From assembly GCF_900299525.1 (NCBI RefSeq), contig NZ_OMKA01000016.1, forward strand, positions 1 through 64,000: DNA of 64,000 nt, given 5' to 3'. The notes below the pieces were generated by a model. The model had not been told where the DNA came from, made no database searches, and worked only from the letters and a program-made list of their open reading frames with translations. A program made the translations under genes and the position numbers. Source of the stretch: Aquimarina sp. Aq78. GTDB taxonomy: Bacteria; Bacteroidota; Bacteroidia; Flavobacteriales; Flavobacteriaceae. Of this stretch, positions 7,675-15,018 are shown piece by piece; positions within the stretch are counted from its first letter, which is position 1; each line of letters opens with the position of its first letter.

Positions 7675-9135
7675 ATGAAAAAATATTTCATTGCTTTATT
7701 AATTTTTTCTCAAATAGTATTCTCTGGATGTCAAACTCAAAACAACATTATTTCTGAAGAAGTAAAGGAAAACATCAAATCTCGTGTTGATAATAGCGAA
7801 AATACAGGAATAGTTGTTGGAGTAATTAATTCTAAAGGGGTAACTTATTATAACTATGGTGTAAAATCATTAAAGACTAATTCTCCTGTTGATGAAAATA
7901 CTGTTTTTGAAATTGGTTCTGTTTCAAAGACATTTACGGGAATTTTATTAGCAGATAGAGTAGTAAATAGGGAGTTAAGTTTAGATACTCCTTTACAACA
8001 GCTTTTGCCAAAAGGTATTACAGCACCAAAAAGAAACGGAAAATCAATCAAATTGTATCATTTATCAAATCACACTTCTTCATTCCCTGGGATGCCAAAT
8101 AATTTTACCCCTGCTAATTCTGAAAACCCTTATGCAGACTATTCTATAGAGCAGTTATATAATTTCTTGAATGATTATGAACTTCCTCGAGACATTGGTT
8201 CAAAATACGAATACTCTAATTACTCACAGGGTTTGTTAGGTCATCTATTGGCGTATAAAAAACAAATGAGTTATGAAGAGTTAGTAAATGAGGTTATTAC
8301 AAATCCTTTAAAATTAGAAAATACTCGTATTACTTTAAATCCAAAAATGAAAGAAAATTTAGCTATAGGGCATAACAGTTTTGGATTTGAAGTGGAAAAT
8401 TGGGACATTCCAACTTTAGCAGGTGCTGGAGCTATTCGTTCTACGGCAGTAGATATGCTTAATTATTTAGCACATAATATGGGTTTAAAAAAGAATGATT
8501 TATATCCTGCTATGAAGCTGTCGCATACTAAAACAGCAACTGTGCATAATAGTTTAAAAGTTGGCTTGGGGTGGCACATTCTATTACGTGATAGATTAGA
8601 AATTGTATGGCACAATGGAGGAACAGGAGGTTATCGAACATTTATAGGTTTTATAAAAGGTGGAGATAAAGGTGTAGTGGTATTAACAAATTCAAAAAAT
8701 GCTGTAGGTATCGATGATATTGGATTTCATTTATTAGATGCAACATCACCTTTAACTGAACCAAAAAAACCTTCTATTGCTAACCTTATTAATATAAAGA
8801 TTAGAAATGAAGGAATGGAAGTTGCTACCGAAATCTATTGGAAACTAAAGGAAAGTCAATCTGACAAATATGATTTTGGAGAAAATCAATTGAATGATTT
8901 GGGGTATTTCTACCTTTCAAAAGGGGAACTTGAAAACGCAATTGCGGTATTTCATCTAAACGTAAAAATATTTCCTAATTCTTCAAATGTATATAATAGT
9001 TATGCTGAGGCATTAATGAAAAACAATGAGAAAGAAAAAGCTATTATTAACTATAAAAAATCTGTTGAAATTAATCCTGATAACATTAATAGTATTGCAA
9101 TGCTAAAAAAATTAGGAATGAATGATGGAGATTAG
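7675..9135 (+). CDS. Beta-lactamase-like serine hydrolase lipoprotein with C-terminal TPR, 486 aa
   Basis: Lipoprotein signal with Cys19 (VFSGC). The catalytic domain (about 30-360) has S82-V-S-K85, Y180-S-N182 and H313-N-G-G as the three active-site motifs of class C beta-lactamase-like hydrolases. Residues about 400-480 form tetratricopeptide repeats (the NSSNVYNSYAEALM and INPDNINSIAML units). This AmpC-like plus TPR layout is frequent in Bacteroidota, where substrates are mostly unknown. Paralog of the preceding gene, probably both under the upstream membrane AraC regulator. Confidence 0.8.
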   Translation: MKKYFIALLIFSQIVFSGCQTQNNIISEEVKENIKSRVDNSENTGIVVGVINSKGVTYYNYGVKSLKTNSPVDENTVFEIGSVSKTFTGILLADRVVNRELSLDTPLQQLLPKGITAPKRNGKSIKLYHLSNHTSSFPGMPNNFTPANSENPYADYSIEQLYNFLNDYELPRDIGSKYEYSNYSQGLLGHLLAYKKQMSYEELVNEVITNPLKLENTRITLNPKMKENLAIGHNSFGFEVENWDIPTLAGAGAIRSTAVDMLNYLAHNMGLKKNDLYPAMKLSHTKTATVHNSLKVGLGWHILLRDRLEIVWHNGGTGGYRTFIGFIKGGDKGVVVLTNSKNAVGIDDIGFHLLDATSPLTEPKKPSIANLINIKIRNEGMEVATEIYWKLKESQSDKYDFGENQLNDLGYFYLSKGELENAIAVFHLNVKIFPNSSNVYNSYAEALMKNNEKEKAIINYKKSVEINPDNINSIAMLKKLGMNDGD

Positions 9136-9218
9136 ATAAAGAAAAATCAGAATTGAATGTATTCTCCATAAATTCATATTGCTTATTAATATAGATACAA
9201 GAAGTAAAAAAACGAAAT

Positions 9219-9350
9219 GCCAGCACAGTGTATAATTCATTGCTAGTACTCGCCTACTTACGAAAATCCTCACGGATTTTCTATTCGGTTTGTATTTGCT
9301 AATTTAGTTGCTGAAAGACGCAACGAAACCATACACAAACACTTTACCCA
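9219..9350 (+). repeat. attC-like palindrome R7 (class C, degenerate left tag)
   Basis: GCCAGCACAGTGTATAATTC at the left, AACCATACACAAACACTTTACCCA at the right. Arms GTGTAT/ATACAC pair. The conserved GTT of the right edge has become TTT, and the left AAC has become AGC. The left tag does not convincingly match GTTGGTATT at 4730, unlike every other segment. Confidence 0.55.
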
Positions 9351-9358
9351 CAATTAAA

Positions 9359-9790
9359 ATGAGAACGAAAAAAGCAAAAAGATATGACGAACAAATTGAT
9401 CGAGAGATTGAAAAATCTGTTGCTCGTTTCTCTGAACATCTAATGTCAAACTCAAAATGGGCTCGTTTGATAGATAAACTTGTAGGTGACTCAGGCAAAA
9501 TTGAAAAAATCGAATTCAAGAAGGTCCAAAGTGAAGGGATAGGTGAATTATATCTCACTGAGGACACCACTTAAGGATTTGACTATTGGCAAAACGGCTT
9601 TGAAGGACACAATTCGCTTGGCGGTTGGTTGACCTTCAAAGAAATAGAATTCCTAATTTTTCCGAAGACAGTTAAAGCAGAACCCATAAAGGAACAAAAT
9701 CTATCAATGATTACTGAATTAATAGAAAGTGTGGGGCAATTTGCTCTTGAAGTAACAGATGACTACGTCAAACTGATATGTTATAAATAA
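9359..9790 (+). pseudogene. Hypothetical gene interrupted by an in-frame TAA
   Basis: The ATG at 9359 (MRTKKAKRYDEQ) opens 71 codons ending LYLTEDTT-stop at 9572-9574. The same frame then continues without interruption for 71 more codons (GFDYWQNGFEGHNSLGGWLT ... VTDDYVKLICYK) to a TAA at 9788-9790. The two halves read as one ~143-residue soluble protein, so a single nonsense mutation is the simplest view. A sequencing error, or two separate short genes, remains possible. Family not recognised; the composition resembles small immunity-type proteins. Confidence 0.55.
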
Positions 9791-9798
9791 AATTGGGG

Positions 9799-10191
9799 AT
9801 GCACGAATCATACGAAAACCGACTAGGTCATAAGGCAGATTTTCGAGTCAGATATAAATTCAGAAATCCAGAAAATGGAGGGAGGATATCTGGTGAGCCT
9901 TTTCAAGGAATACGTTCAGATTTTTCAATTGAAGGTGAGGGAGATAAAATGTATATGATATGGCCTGAATTTGAAGATGAATGTGGCAATGTTCTTCTTG
10001 ATAACGACAAGCAAGTGCCAAATTCTGGAACGGCTCGAATGTGGATTATTAATAATGAAATGAGACCATATCATTACGGCAAAATAAAAATTGGAATGAA
10101 GGGCTATTTCAGAGAAGGTGCAACACATTCAGCAGAATGTGTGGTGATCGAAATTTTAGATTTGAAAACGAACCCGATTAAGAACAAATAA
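9799..10191 (+). CDS. EF-Tu C-terminal-barrel-like hypothetical protein, 130 aa
   Basis: A small all-beta protein: an R-V-R-Y-K-F-R-N-P-E-N-G-G-R strand turn, then G-I-R-S-D-F, and near the end S-G-T-A-R-M-W and K-I-G-M-K-G-Y-F-R-E-G. This strand order resembles the C-terminal beta-barrel of elongation factor Tu (the EEGGR and REGG turns), without the GTPase. Stand-alone EF-Tu-barrel-like proteins are known as hypothetical genes; their function is unknown. Start is ATG at 9799, or TTG at 9793 just after the interrupted gene. Tags TTTACCCA (9343-9350) and TGGGTAAC (10196-10203) put both genes in one cassette. Confidence 0.6.
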   Translation: MHESYENRLGHKADFRVRYKFRNPENGGRISGEPFQGIRSDFSIEGEGDKMYMIWPEFEDECGNVLLDNDKQVPNSGTARMWIINNEMRPYHYGKIKIGMKGYFREGATHSAECVVIEILDLKTNPIKNK

Positions 10192-10195
10192 AAAA

Positions 10196-10391
10196 TGGGT
10201 AACACTGTATATAGCAAATAAGGCGTTCAGTGGTTGACGAAAGTTCAGTGCTATTTACAAACACCGCCAAATCGTTGATTTGGCTTTTAAAAATGAATAA
10301 ATTAAAAACAAAACATAAACTTTGGCTAAGTGCTTGCTCGAAAACCTGTAATTTTCTGCTCCCGCACTACGCATAGCTAAACGTTAGCAGC
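10196..10391 (+). repeat. attC-like palindrome R8 (class B)
   Basis: TGGGTAACACTGTATATAGC at the left, ACGCATAGCTAAACGTTAGCAGC at the right. The inner hairpin CGCCAAATCG...GATTTGGC and the following AAAATGAATAAATTAAAAAC are nearly identical to R9, 1.2 kb away. Confidence 0.65.
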
Positions 10392-10402
10392 AAATTGAAA
10401 AA

Positions 10403-11431
10403 ATGAATATCAGAATAATTACCTCAATATTTTTATTTACACTTTCTACATCTCTATTTAGTCAAAATAGTAGAATTATTCTTGGCTCTTGGATTAAAAC
10501 AAAAATGGAGGCATTTGATAAAAAAAGCGACCCATTTATTGAAAAAAGAGATGAAAAATTTATCAAGTATACTTTTGAAAATAATGGTCAAATGTATATT
10601 TCCTCAGTTTACAATGAAAAGGGCAATGAAATTAAATACACCATTCAGAATAATATTGTCGATTTACTATTCAACAAGTTTAAGATTGAAAAAATAGATA
10701 ATAAACAACTCATTTTAATTGAGTTAAATAATAATAAAATTAGCCCTAGTTCTACTAGGATATTTTTTAATAGAGAGCAAGTTTATTTGGATGGATTAAC
10801 TCTTGATGAAAAGGATATTATTAAAGAAGAACAAGACTATTTATATATTGAAAATCAAAAAGTTTACCCAAAATTCAGGAATAAAGACAACGCTGATGTG
10901 AAGAGTTTTATTCAACCATTTGTAGAAGAACGTTCAAATGGGAAAGAGCATTTGTCTTACTCTACATTTGTGATAAACACCGATGGAAAAGTTAGTGATA
11001 TAAAAATCCATCATCACATTAATAAATCATATGATAAAAATTTGAAAAAGGCGATTTCGAAAACTAATGGAATGTGGATTTCTCCAATCGTAAATGGAAA
11101 AAAAGTTAAAGTTCTTAAAGAAATTTCATTTCATTATATCGTGTTTCCAGATTTAAAAAATGTAAATGGAAAAATAGAAGTCAACAAAAAAACAAGTGAT
11201 ATTACAAAATCTTACGAGTCACTGTTTAAACAGGCAACAAAGGAATATCTTAGAGGGAATTTAGAATCTGCATTGAAAACATATTCTAAGAGTATAGATT
11301 TAACTTCCAACAATATCAATATTAGTATTCAAAAAAACATAATTTATAAAAAACTGAATGACTCATTGAATTTTGATAAAACCAAAGAAAAGATTCAAAG
11401 TTCAAAGTTTAATTATGTTTTGAAAAAATAA
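10403..11431 (+). CDS. Secreted TonB-C-like and TPR protein, 342 aa
   Basis: Signal peptide 1-20 (STSLFSQ). Residues about 20-130 look like a lipocalin-type beta domain (LGSWIKT start). Residues about 185-255 resemble a TonB C-terminal domain (STFVINTDGKVSDIKI ... MWISPIVNGKKVKV), and 275-325 form a tetratricopeptide pair. TonB-C-like domains of this kind occur in many Bacteroidota secreted proteins unrelated to transport. Tags GTTAGCAG (10383-10390) and CTGCTAAC (11439-11446) match perfectly. Confidence 0.65.
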   Translation: MNIRIITSIFLFTLSTSLFSQNSRIILGSWIKTKMEAFDKKSDPFIEKRDEKFIKYTFENNGQMYISSVYNEKGNEIKYTIQNNIVDLLFNKFKIEKIDNKQLILIELNNNKISPSSTRIFFNREQVYLDGLTLDEKDIIKEEQDYLYIENQKVYPKFRNKDNADVKSFIQPFVEERSNGKEHLSYSTFVINTDGKVSDIKIHHHINKSYDKNLKKAISKTNGMWISPIVNGKKVKVLKEISFHYIVFPDLKNVNGKIEVNKKTSDITKSYESLFKQATKEYLRGNLESALKTYSKSIDLTSNNINISIQKNIIYKKLNDSLNFDKTKEKIQSSKFNYVLKK

Positions 11432-11438
11432 AAACCAA

Positions 11439-11636
11439 CTGCTAACAATGGCTATAATTAATACCGGTTTTGGTGCTTAACCCAAAGTTTAGTGCTATTT
11501 ACAAACACCACCAAATCGTTGATTTGGCTTTTAAAATGAATAAATTAAAAACAAAATACAACGCTTTGGCTCAGAGCAATCCCGAAAGTTTATCGCTTTC
11601 TACTGCCCTACTTGCCATATACTAAACGTTAACTGT
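11439..11636 (+). repeat. attC-like palindrome R9 (class B)
   Basis: CTGCTAACAATGGCTATAAT at the left, TTGCCATATACTAAACGTTAACTG at the right. Arms ATGGC/GCCAT pair, differing in step from R8. The interior repeats R8 almost verbatim (11,489-11,555). The 130 bp after it (11,640-11,772) hold no gene I can see. Confidence 0.65.
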
Positions 11637-11772
11637 AATTTGAAAAAACTAGTATTTAAACCTACGGTAGAAGGTCTTAGGTGATTTCAATCTAAATCTA
11701 TATAAATTTGACACTAAATTAACTGGGACTGCTTATTTATGGTATTTGAATCCTTGACAAATATTAAGAATC

Positions 11773-12111
11773 CTACTTAGTATTTCTTTCATTGACAAAA
11801 GCTCCCCAGTCAGCAATAAGTTGAATTAAAGGAATCAATGTTTTACCAAAATCAGTCAAAGAATACTCAACTTTAAGTGGTGGTTTTGAATAAAAAACCT
11901 TCCTTTTGATTATTCCATCTTCGGCTAATGATTTCAATTGCAAACTTAGCGTACGATCGGTAACAACAGTTGACATTTTCTTTCTTAGCTCATTGTATCG
12001 CAATGTTTCATTCATCAAATTATACAAGATGGCTGTTTTCCACTTCCCTCCAATAATACCCATCGTTAAACTTGAACAACAGGGGTATTCTCTCCCGTTA
12101 AAATTGTACAT
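11773..12111 (-). CDS. HxlR-family transcriptional regulator, 112 aa
   Basis: A typical full-length HxlR winged helix: YPCCSSL at the N-terminus (Cys11 and Cys12 could be redox-active), IIGGKWKTAILYNL, a recognition region (RYNELRKKMSTVVTDRTLSL), then the wing and LTDFGKTLIPLI. Homologs control divergently transcribed genes in response to aldehydes, quinones or oxidants. It is one of the few minus-strand genes in the array and faces the gene at 12279 across a 167-bp spacer with ACTATA repeats, so that gene is its probable target. Confidence 0.85.
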   Translation of the reverse strand: MYNFNGREYPCCSSLTMGIIGGKWKTAILYNLMNETLRYNELRKKMSTVVTDRTLSLQLKSLAEDGIIKRKVFYSKPPLKVEYSLTDFGKTLIPLIQLIADWGAFVNERNTK

Positions 12112-12164
12112 ATTTCTAATATATAATTAAACTATCCTTTTTGACCGTTATTGCAAAAGTAAAA

Positions 12165-12206
12165 TACTATAATTAGTTTTGCAACTATACTTTTTATAGT
12201 ATAACT
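12165..12206 (+). promoter_or_regulatory. Putative HxlR operator region
   Basis: Three ACTATA-type half-sites (ACTATAATTAG, CAACTATACTT, TATAGTATAAC) lie in 42 bp, with the inverted pair CTATAC...TATAG at the right. The position midway between the HxlR gene and its divergent neighbour fits a shared operator. Confidence 0.4.
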
Positions 12207-12278
12207 TTTTTATCATGAAATATGATTTAAAATCACATATGAGAGATTAAAAAAATTCAATCTTAAGAAAAATAAAAT

Positions 12279-12749
12279 ATGGAACAATTTAAAAAAAGAG
12301 CAACTAGTTATTCAGGATTATACGAGTTTAATGATTGGAAATTCAAGGTATATCGCATAAAGTATGATGAAACAAGAGTAATTCCAGATGTAGAAAAAAT
12401 TATCAAATCTAAATTACCCAACTTGATTAAAGAAAAAACCAAGATAAATGCATATCCGAATTATAAGATAGGAACTGTTATCATTCACGAAGCAAAAGAT
12501 TGCGTGTTCACATTAGTAAATTGGTGGATTTATGAAAATGTAATGCAGCATCATGTTTATTTTTCAGAATTAGACTCTCCAAATGAAATAATAGACTACT
12601 CTGACAAAGGAATACAATTTTGTGTTTGGGATTTGGGTATACTGTGGTACGAAAGAAATTTATGGGTAGAGACTATTTTAAAGAATTCAAAAAAACCAAA
12701 TTGGGATTCTTATCTTAAGAATTATTATCAACCGAATTACATAGAATAA
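12279..12749 (+). CDS. Hypothetical protein, probable HxlR target, 156 aa
   Basis: A soluble alpha/beta protein rich in Trp and Tyr, with no signal peptide. Motifs include IIHEAKD, LVNWWIYENVMQHHVYFS and CVWDLGILWYERNLW. I have seen similar uncharacterised bacterial proteins but cannot name the family. The divergent HxlR regulator suggests a stress- or aldehyde-linked role. Both genes lie between the tags GTTAACTGTA (11628-11637) and TACAGCTAAC (12901-12910), which match at 9 of 10 positions. Confidence 0.65.
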   Translation: MEQFKKRATSYSGLYEFNDWKFKVYRIKYDETRVIPDVEKIIKSKLPNLIKEKTKINAYPNYKIGTVIIHEAKDCVFTLVNWWIYENVMQHHVYFSELDSPNEIIDYSDKGIQFCVWDLGILWYERNLWVETILKNSKKPNWDSYLKNYYQPNYIE

Positions 12750-12754
12750 TGAAA

Positions 12755-12847
12755 TGCAATAATTATTGAAAATGGCTTTGTTTGATTCGAGTTAGATAGA
12801 TATTTGTCTCTAAATCCCAAAAAGCCCATATCCAAAACGTTAAGGGT
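12755..12847 (+). repeat. Degenerate attC-like palindrome R10a
   Basis: The right edge AAGCCCATATCCAAAACGTTAAGGG is intact. The left arm is recognisable only by AATGGCTTT pairing with AAAGCCCAT; the AAC triplet and tag are lost. It is followed by a 53-bp stretch with no gene before R10b, so it looks like a decayed site or an emptied cassette. Confidence 0.45.
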
Positions 12848-12900
12848 AATTAGAGTTCTAAAAAAATTATTTGATGAATTATTAAGCTTAGTAAAGTAAC

Positions 12901-13035
12901 TACAGCTAACAACGTATAAAAGCAATAGCGGTATGGATGAGAACTCAAACCGTTTTTGTCTTTAATTGAGTATATTGCTATCTGAAAGTAAGAGCAATTT
13001 ATCAGCTACTGCTCTTATACAAACACGTTGTATGT
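12901..13035 (+). repeat. attC-like palindrome R10b
   Basis: TACAGCTAACAACGTATAAA at the left, CTCTTATACAAACACGTTGTATGT at the right. Arms GTATAA/TTATAC and AAGCAATAGCGG/TCAGCTACTGCTC form the stem. The interior is unlike the other classes. Confidence 0.6.
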
Positions 13036-13046
13036 AATTTAGTAAA

Positions 13047-13424
13047 ATGCTCAAAATGAAAATAGAAGGAAAATCCATTAGGCCTTTTATTGGTTCTAAA
13101 AACTATACTATTTCTCGAGATTTTTATACTGATTTGGGATTTGAGGAAATAATTACCTCTAAAAAAATGTCTTATTTCTATATTGGAAACTTCGGATTTT
13201 ATCTACAAGACGCTTTTGTAAAAGATTGGATTGATAACTCAATGATTTTCTTCGAAGTAGATAATTTGGAAAATACTTTAAAAACTATACAGAATCTAAA
13301 ATTGACTAAAAAGTATAAGAATGTACGATTATCTGAAATTGTATATAAAGAATGGGGAAACGAGTTTTTCCTTCACGACCCTTGTGGAATATTATGGCAT
13401 TTTGGGGAATTTAATTCCAAATAA
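13047..13424 (+). CDS. VOC (glyoxalase/bleomycin-resistance) family protein, 125 aa
   Basis: A single vicinal-oxygen-chelate unit pair: an N-terminal beta-alpha-beta (RPFIGSKNYTISRDFYTDLGFEE) and a C-terminal FFLHDPCGILWHFGEF that matches the usual DPxGxxW/F end. Length is typical of bleomycin-resistance-like proteins. The substrate cannot be deduced; the metal-ligand pattern is incomplete, so it may bind rather than transform its ligand. ATG at 13047 or 13056 could start it. It shares a cassette with the following membrane protein. Confidence 0.75.
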   Translation: MLKMKIEGKSIRPFIGSKNYTISRDFYTDLGFEEIITSKKMSYFYIGNFGFYLQDAFVKDWIDNSMIFFEVDNLENTLKTIQNLKLTKKYKNVRLSEIVYKEWGNEFFLHDPCGILWHFGEFNSK

Positions 13425-13539
13425 TAATAAGATTGAAAAACTACTTACCTGGGCAATAAAGAGAATTTTGACACGAATTATGAAAGTAATTGGCATTACT
13501 ATTACAAATAAAAAACAGCATACAAAATAAGCGCAATCA

Positions 13540-14211
13540 ATGAAAATTAATCAGTTTTGGATTAGAGTCTTTGGAATATTCGGAATAATTGGTGGACTAA
13601 TTCTATTTGCCGGAGATATGCTTTTTTACTATGACTCAAGTAATACCAATTTAAGAGAAAATATGGGGAAGGCATCGGACTTAAGAATTATTACAAGTGG
13701 CGTTACCGCTCTGTTAGCTGCTTGGTTTTATATGCTTGGAGTGGTTCAAGTATATCATGCGTTCAAACCAAGTAAACCTGTTTTAAGGAATACCATATTA
13801 TTTTGCTTTGGAGCTATTGTAATAGCATATGGAGTTATCCATGGTGTGTATGTTTCTATTGCAACATCAGCAAAATTGGCTACTCAAAATAATCTTGATA
13901 TGAATGAGGCCGTCTCACTTGCTGTAGAAACAAATAATGTTTTAAGGTTATTTGTTTATCCTATTTTTGGGCTTTTATCAATTTTATTTATCGTTCAAGT
14001 TTGGAAAAGAAAAACTTTATATCCGAGATGGATTATTCTTTTTTTTCCACTTATACCTTTTTTGATTCAAGGTTTTATTTGTAAAAATTTGTCAGGCAGT
14101 ACTTGGATTATAGTATGTGGAGGGTACTTAAATATAATCTTAATTATCTTTTTTATCGCATCTACGATTGCTTTGTGGAATATCAAACGAAGTGAATCAA
14201 ATAGTGAATGA
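13540..14211 (+). CDS. DUF6796-like integral membrane protein, 223 aa
   Basis: Six hydrophobic segments spread over the whole length, starting with the FGIFGIIGGLILFAGDMLFYY signature typical of this family of uncharacterised bacterial membrane proteins. A short charged tail ends the protein. It starts 115 bp after the VOC gene with no palindrome between them. The outer tags GTTGTATG (13027-13034) and CATACAAC (14219-14226) enclose both genes. Confidence 0.7.
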   Translation: MKINQFWIRVFGIFGIIGGLILFAGDMLFYYDSSNTNLRENMGKASDLRIITSGVTALLAAWFYMLGVVQVYHAFKPSKPVLRNTILFCFGAIVIAYGVIHGVYVSIATSAKLATQNNLDMNEAVSLAVETNNVLRLFVYPIFGLLSILFIVQVWKRKTLYPRWIILFFPLIPFLIQGFICKNLSGSTWIIVCGGYLNIILIIFFIASTIALWNIKRSESNSE

Positions 14212-14218
14212 AGCACTG

Positions 14219-14390
14219 CATACAACACCAAATATAAGTCATAGCAGGTTTTATTGATGGATTCAATGGTTCTTGTATATTTGCTAAGACATAAAGACTA
14301 TATGTAGGGAAAGTTATAAAATCAGCGCAGATTTGTCGATCGCAACATAACATTTTGCCCTGCTACGACACATATATTTAACGTTAGCAT
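14219..14390 (+). repeat. attC-like palindrome R11 (long class A)
   Basis: CATACAACACCAAATATAAG at the left, CTACGACACATATATTTAACGTTAGCAT at the right. It shares GTTCTTGTATATTTGC and AACATTTTGCCCTGCTACGA with R1 and R6. The left arm has drifted, so the outermost stem is weak. Confidence 0.6.
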
Positions 14391-14398
14391 TTATTTTA

Positions 14399-14896
14399 AT
14401 GAAATACCTTGTCGAAAATATTATTCAACAATTAGTAGAAGTCCAAAATGGAAAATTATGGATATGTAGTACTTTTACCAGCAAATTGAATCAGGTAAAC
14501 GAAAATGCAGTTTTCTTTAGACCGATTGAAAACTTACACAGTATCGCTGAAATAATTTCTCATTTGACATTGTGGAGAAAAGAGACAATCTTAAAAATCC
14601 AGACAGGTAAAGGAAGTAAAACAGATGATTGCGAGGAAAACTGGTTGACTAATGACAAATTGAAATTAATCGGTTGGCAATATATCAAATCGGAATATGA
14701 TAAAACCCTGACCGAATTAATTAACTTATTAAAATCAAAAGATGATGAATTTCTGAATGAAGAATATTATGATACAGATTTTAAAGGTAATTATAAATAT
14801 AGTTTTGTAATTAACGGAATGCTACATCACGATATTTACCATTTAGGGCAACTTGGAATAATCATTAAATATTTGAAAGAAAATAACAAATGCTAA
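14399..14896 (+). CDS. DinB-like superfamily protein, 165 aa
   Basis: A four-helix DinB fold with the three expected metal-ligand histidines: one in the HSIAEIISHLTLW helix and two in the GMLHHDIYHLGQLG helix near the C-terminus. DinB/YfiT-like proteins are putative metal-dependent thiol transferases; the role here is unknown. The reading frame ends AAA TGC TAA inside the sequence matching its start tag (GTTAGCATTT, 14383-14392). It is the last segment of the array. Confidence 0.8.
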   Translation: MKYLVENIIQQLVEVQNGKLWICSTFTSKLNQVNENAVFFRPIENLHSIAEIISHLTLWRKETILKIQTGKGSKTDDCEENWLTNDKLKLIGWQYIKSEYDKTLTELINLLKSKDDEFLNEEYYDTDFKGNYKYSFVINGMLHHDIYHLGQLGIIIKYLKENNKC

Positions 14897-14909
14897 TAAT
14901 AGCTATAAG
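14888..14909 (+). repeat. Left half of attC-like site (array end)
   Basis: AAATGCTAATAATAGCTATAAG has the tag and left arm, with AAC changed to AAT. No right arm ending in ACGTT follows before the next gene at 15019. This marks the right-hand end of the recognisable array. Confidence 0.45.
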
Positions 14910-15018
14910 TAATTGTTTGTCCTACCATTCATATATAAACCATCGATAGTAATTTAAAGAAATACTGTAACATTTTTTTTTTTCGTTTGTCTATAAATTT
15001 TAACTGACAAACTAATAA

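Noticed and set aside
6039-9135. Calling the two hydrolases beta-lactamase resistance genes
   Set aside because: The SxxK and YxN motifs define the fold, but the third motifs (EGAIDG, HNGGTGG) are common to esterases and peptidases of the same family, so resistance cannot be claimed.
44-14909. CRISPR-like or IS-derived repeat family
   Set aside because: The repeats are 70-200 bp, irregularly spaced, variable in length and each flanks a different gene. There are no short uniform spacers, no cas genes, no transposase and no target-site duplications.
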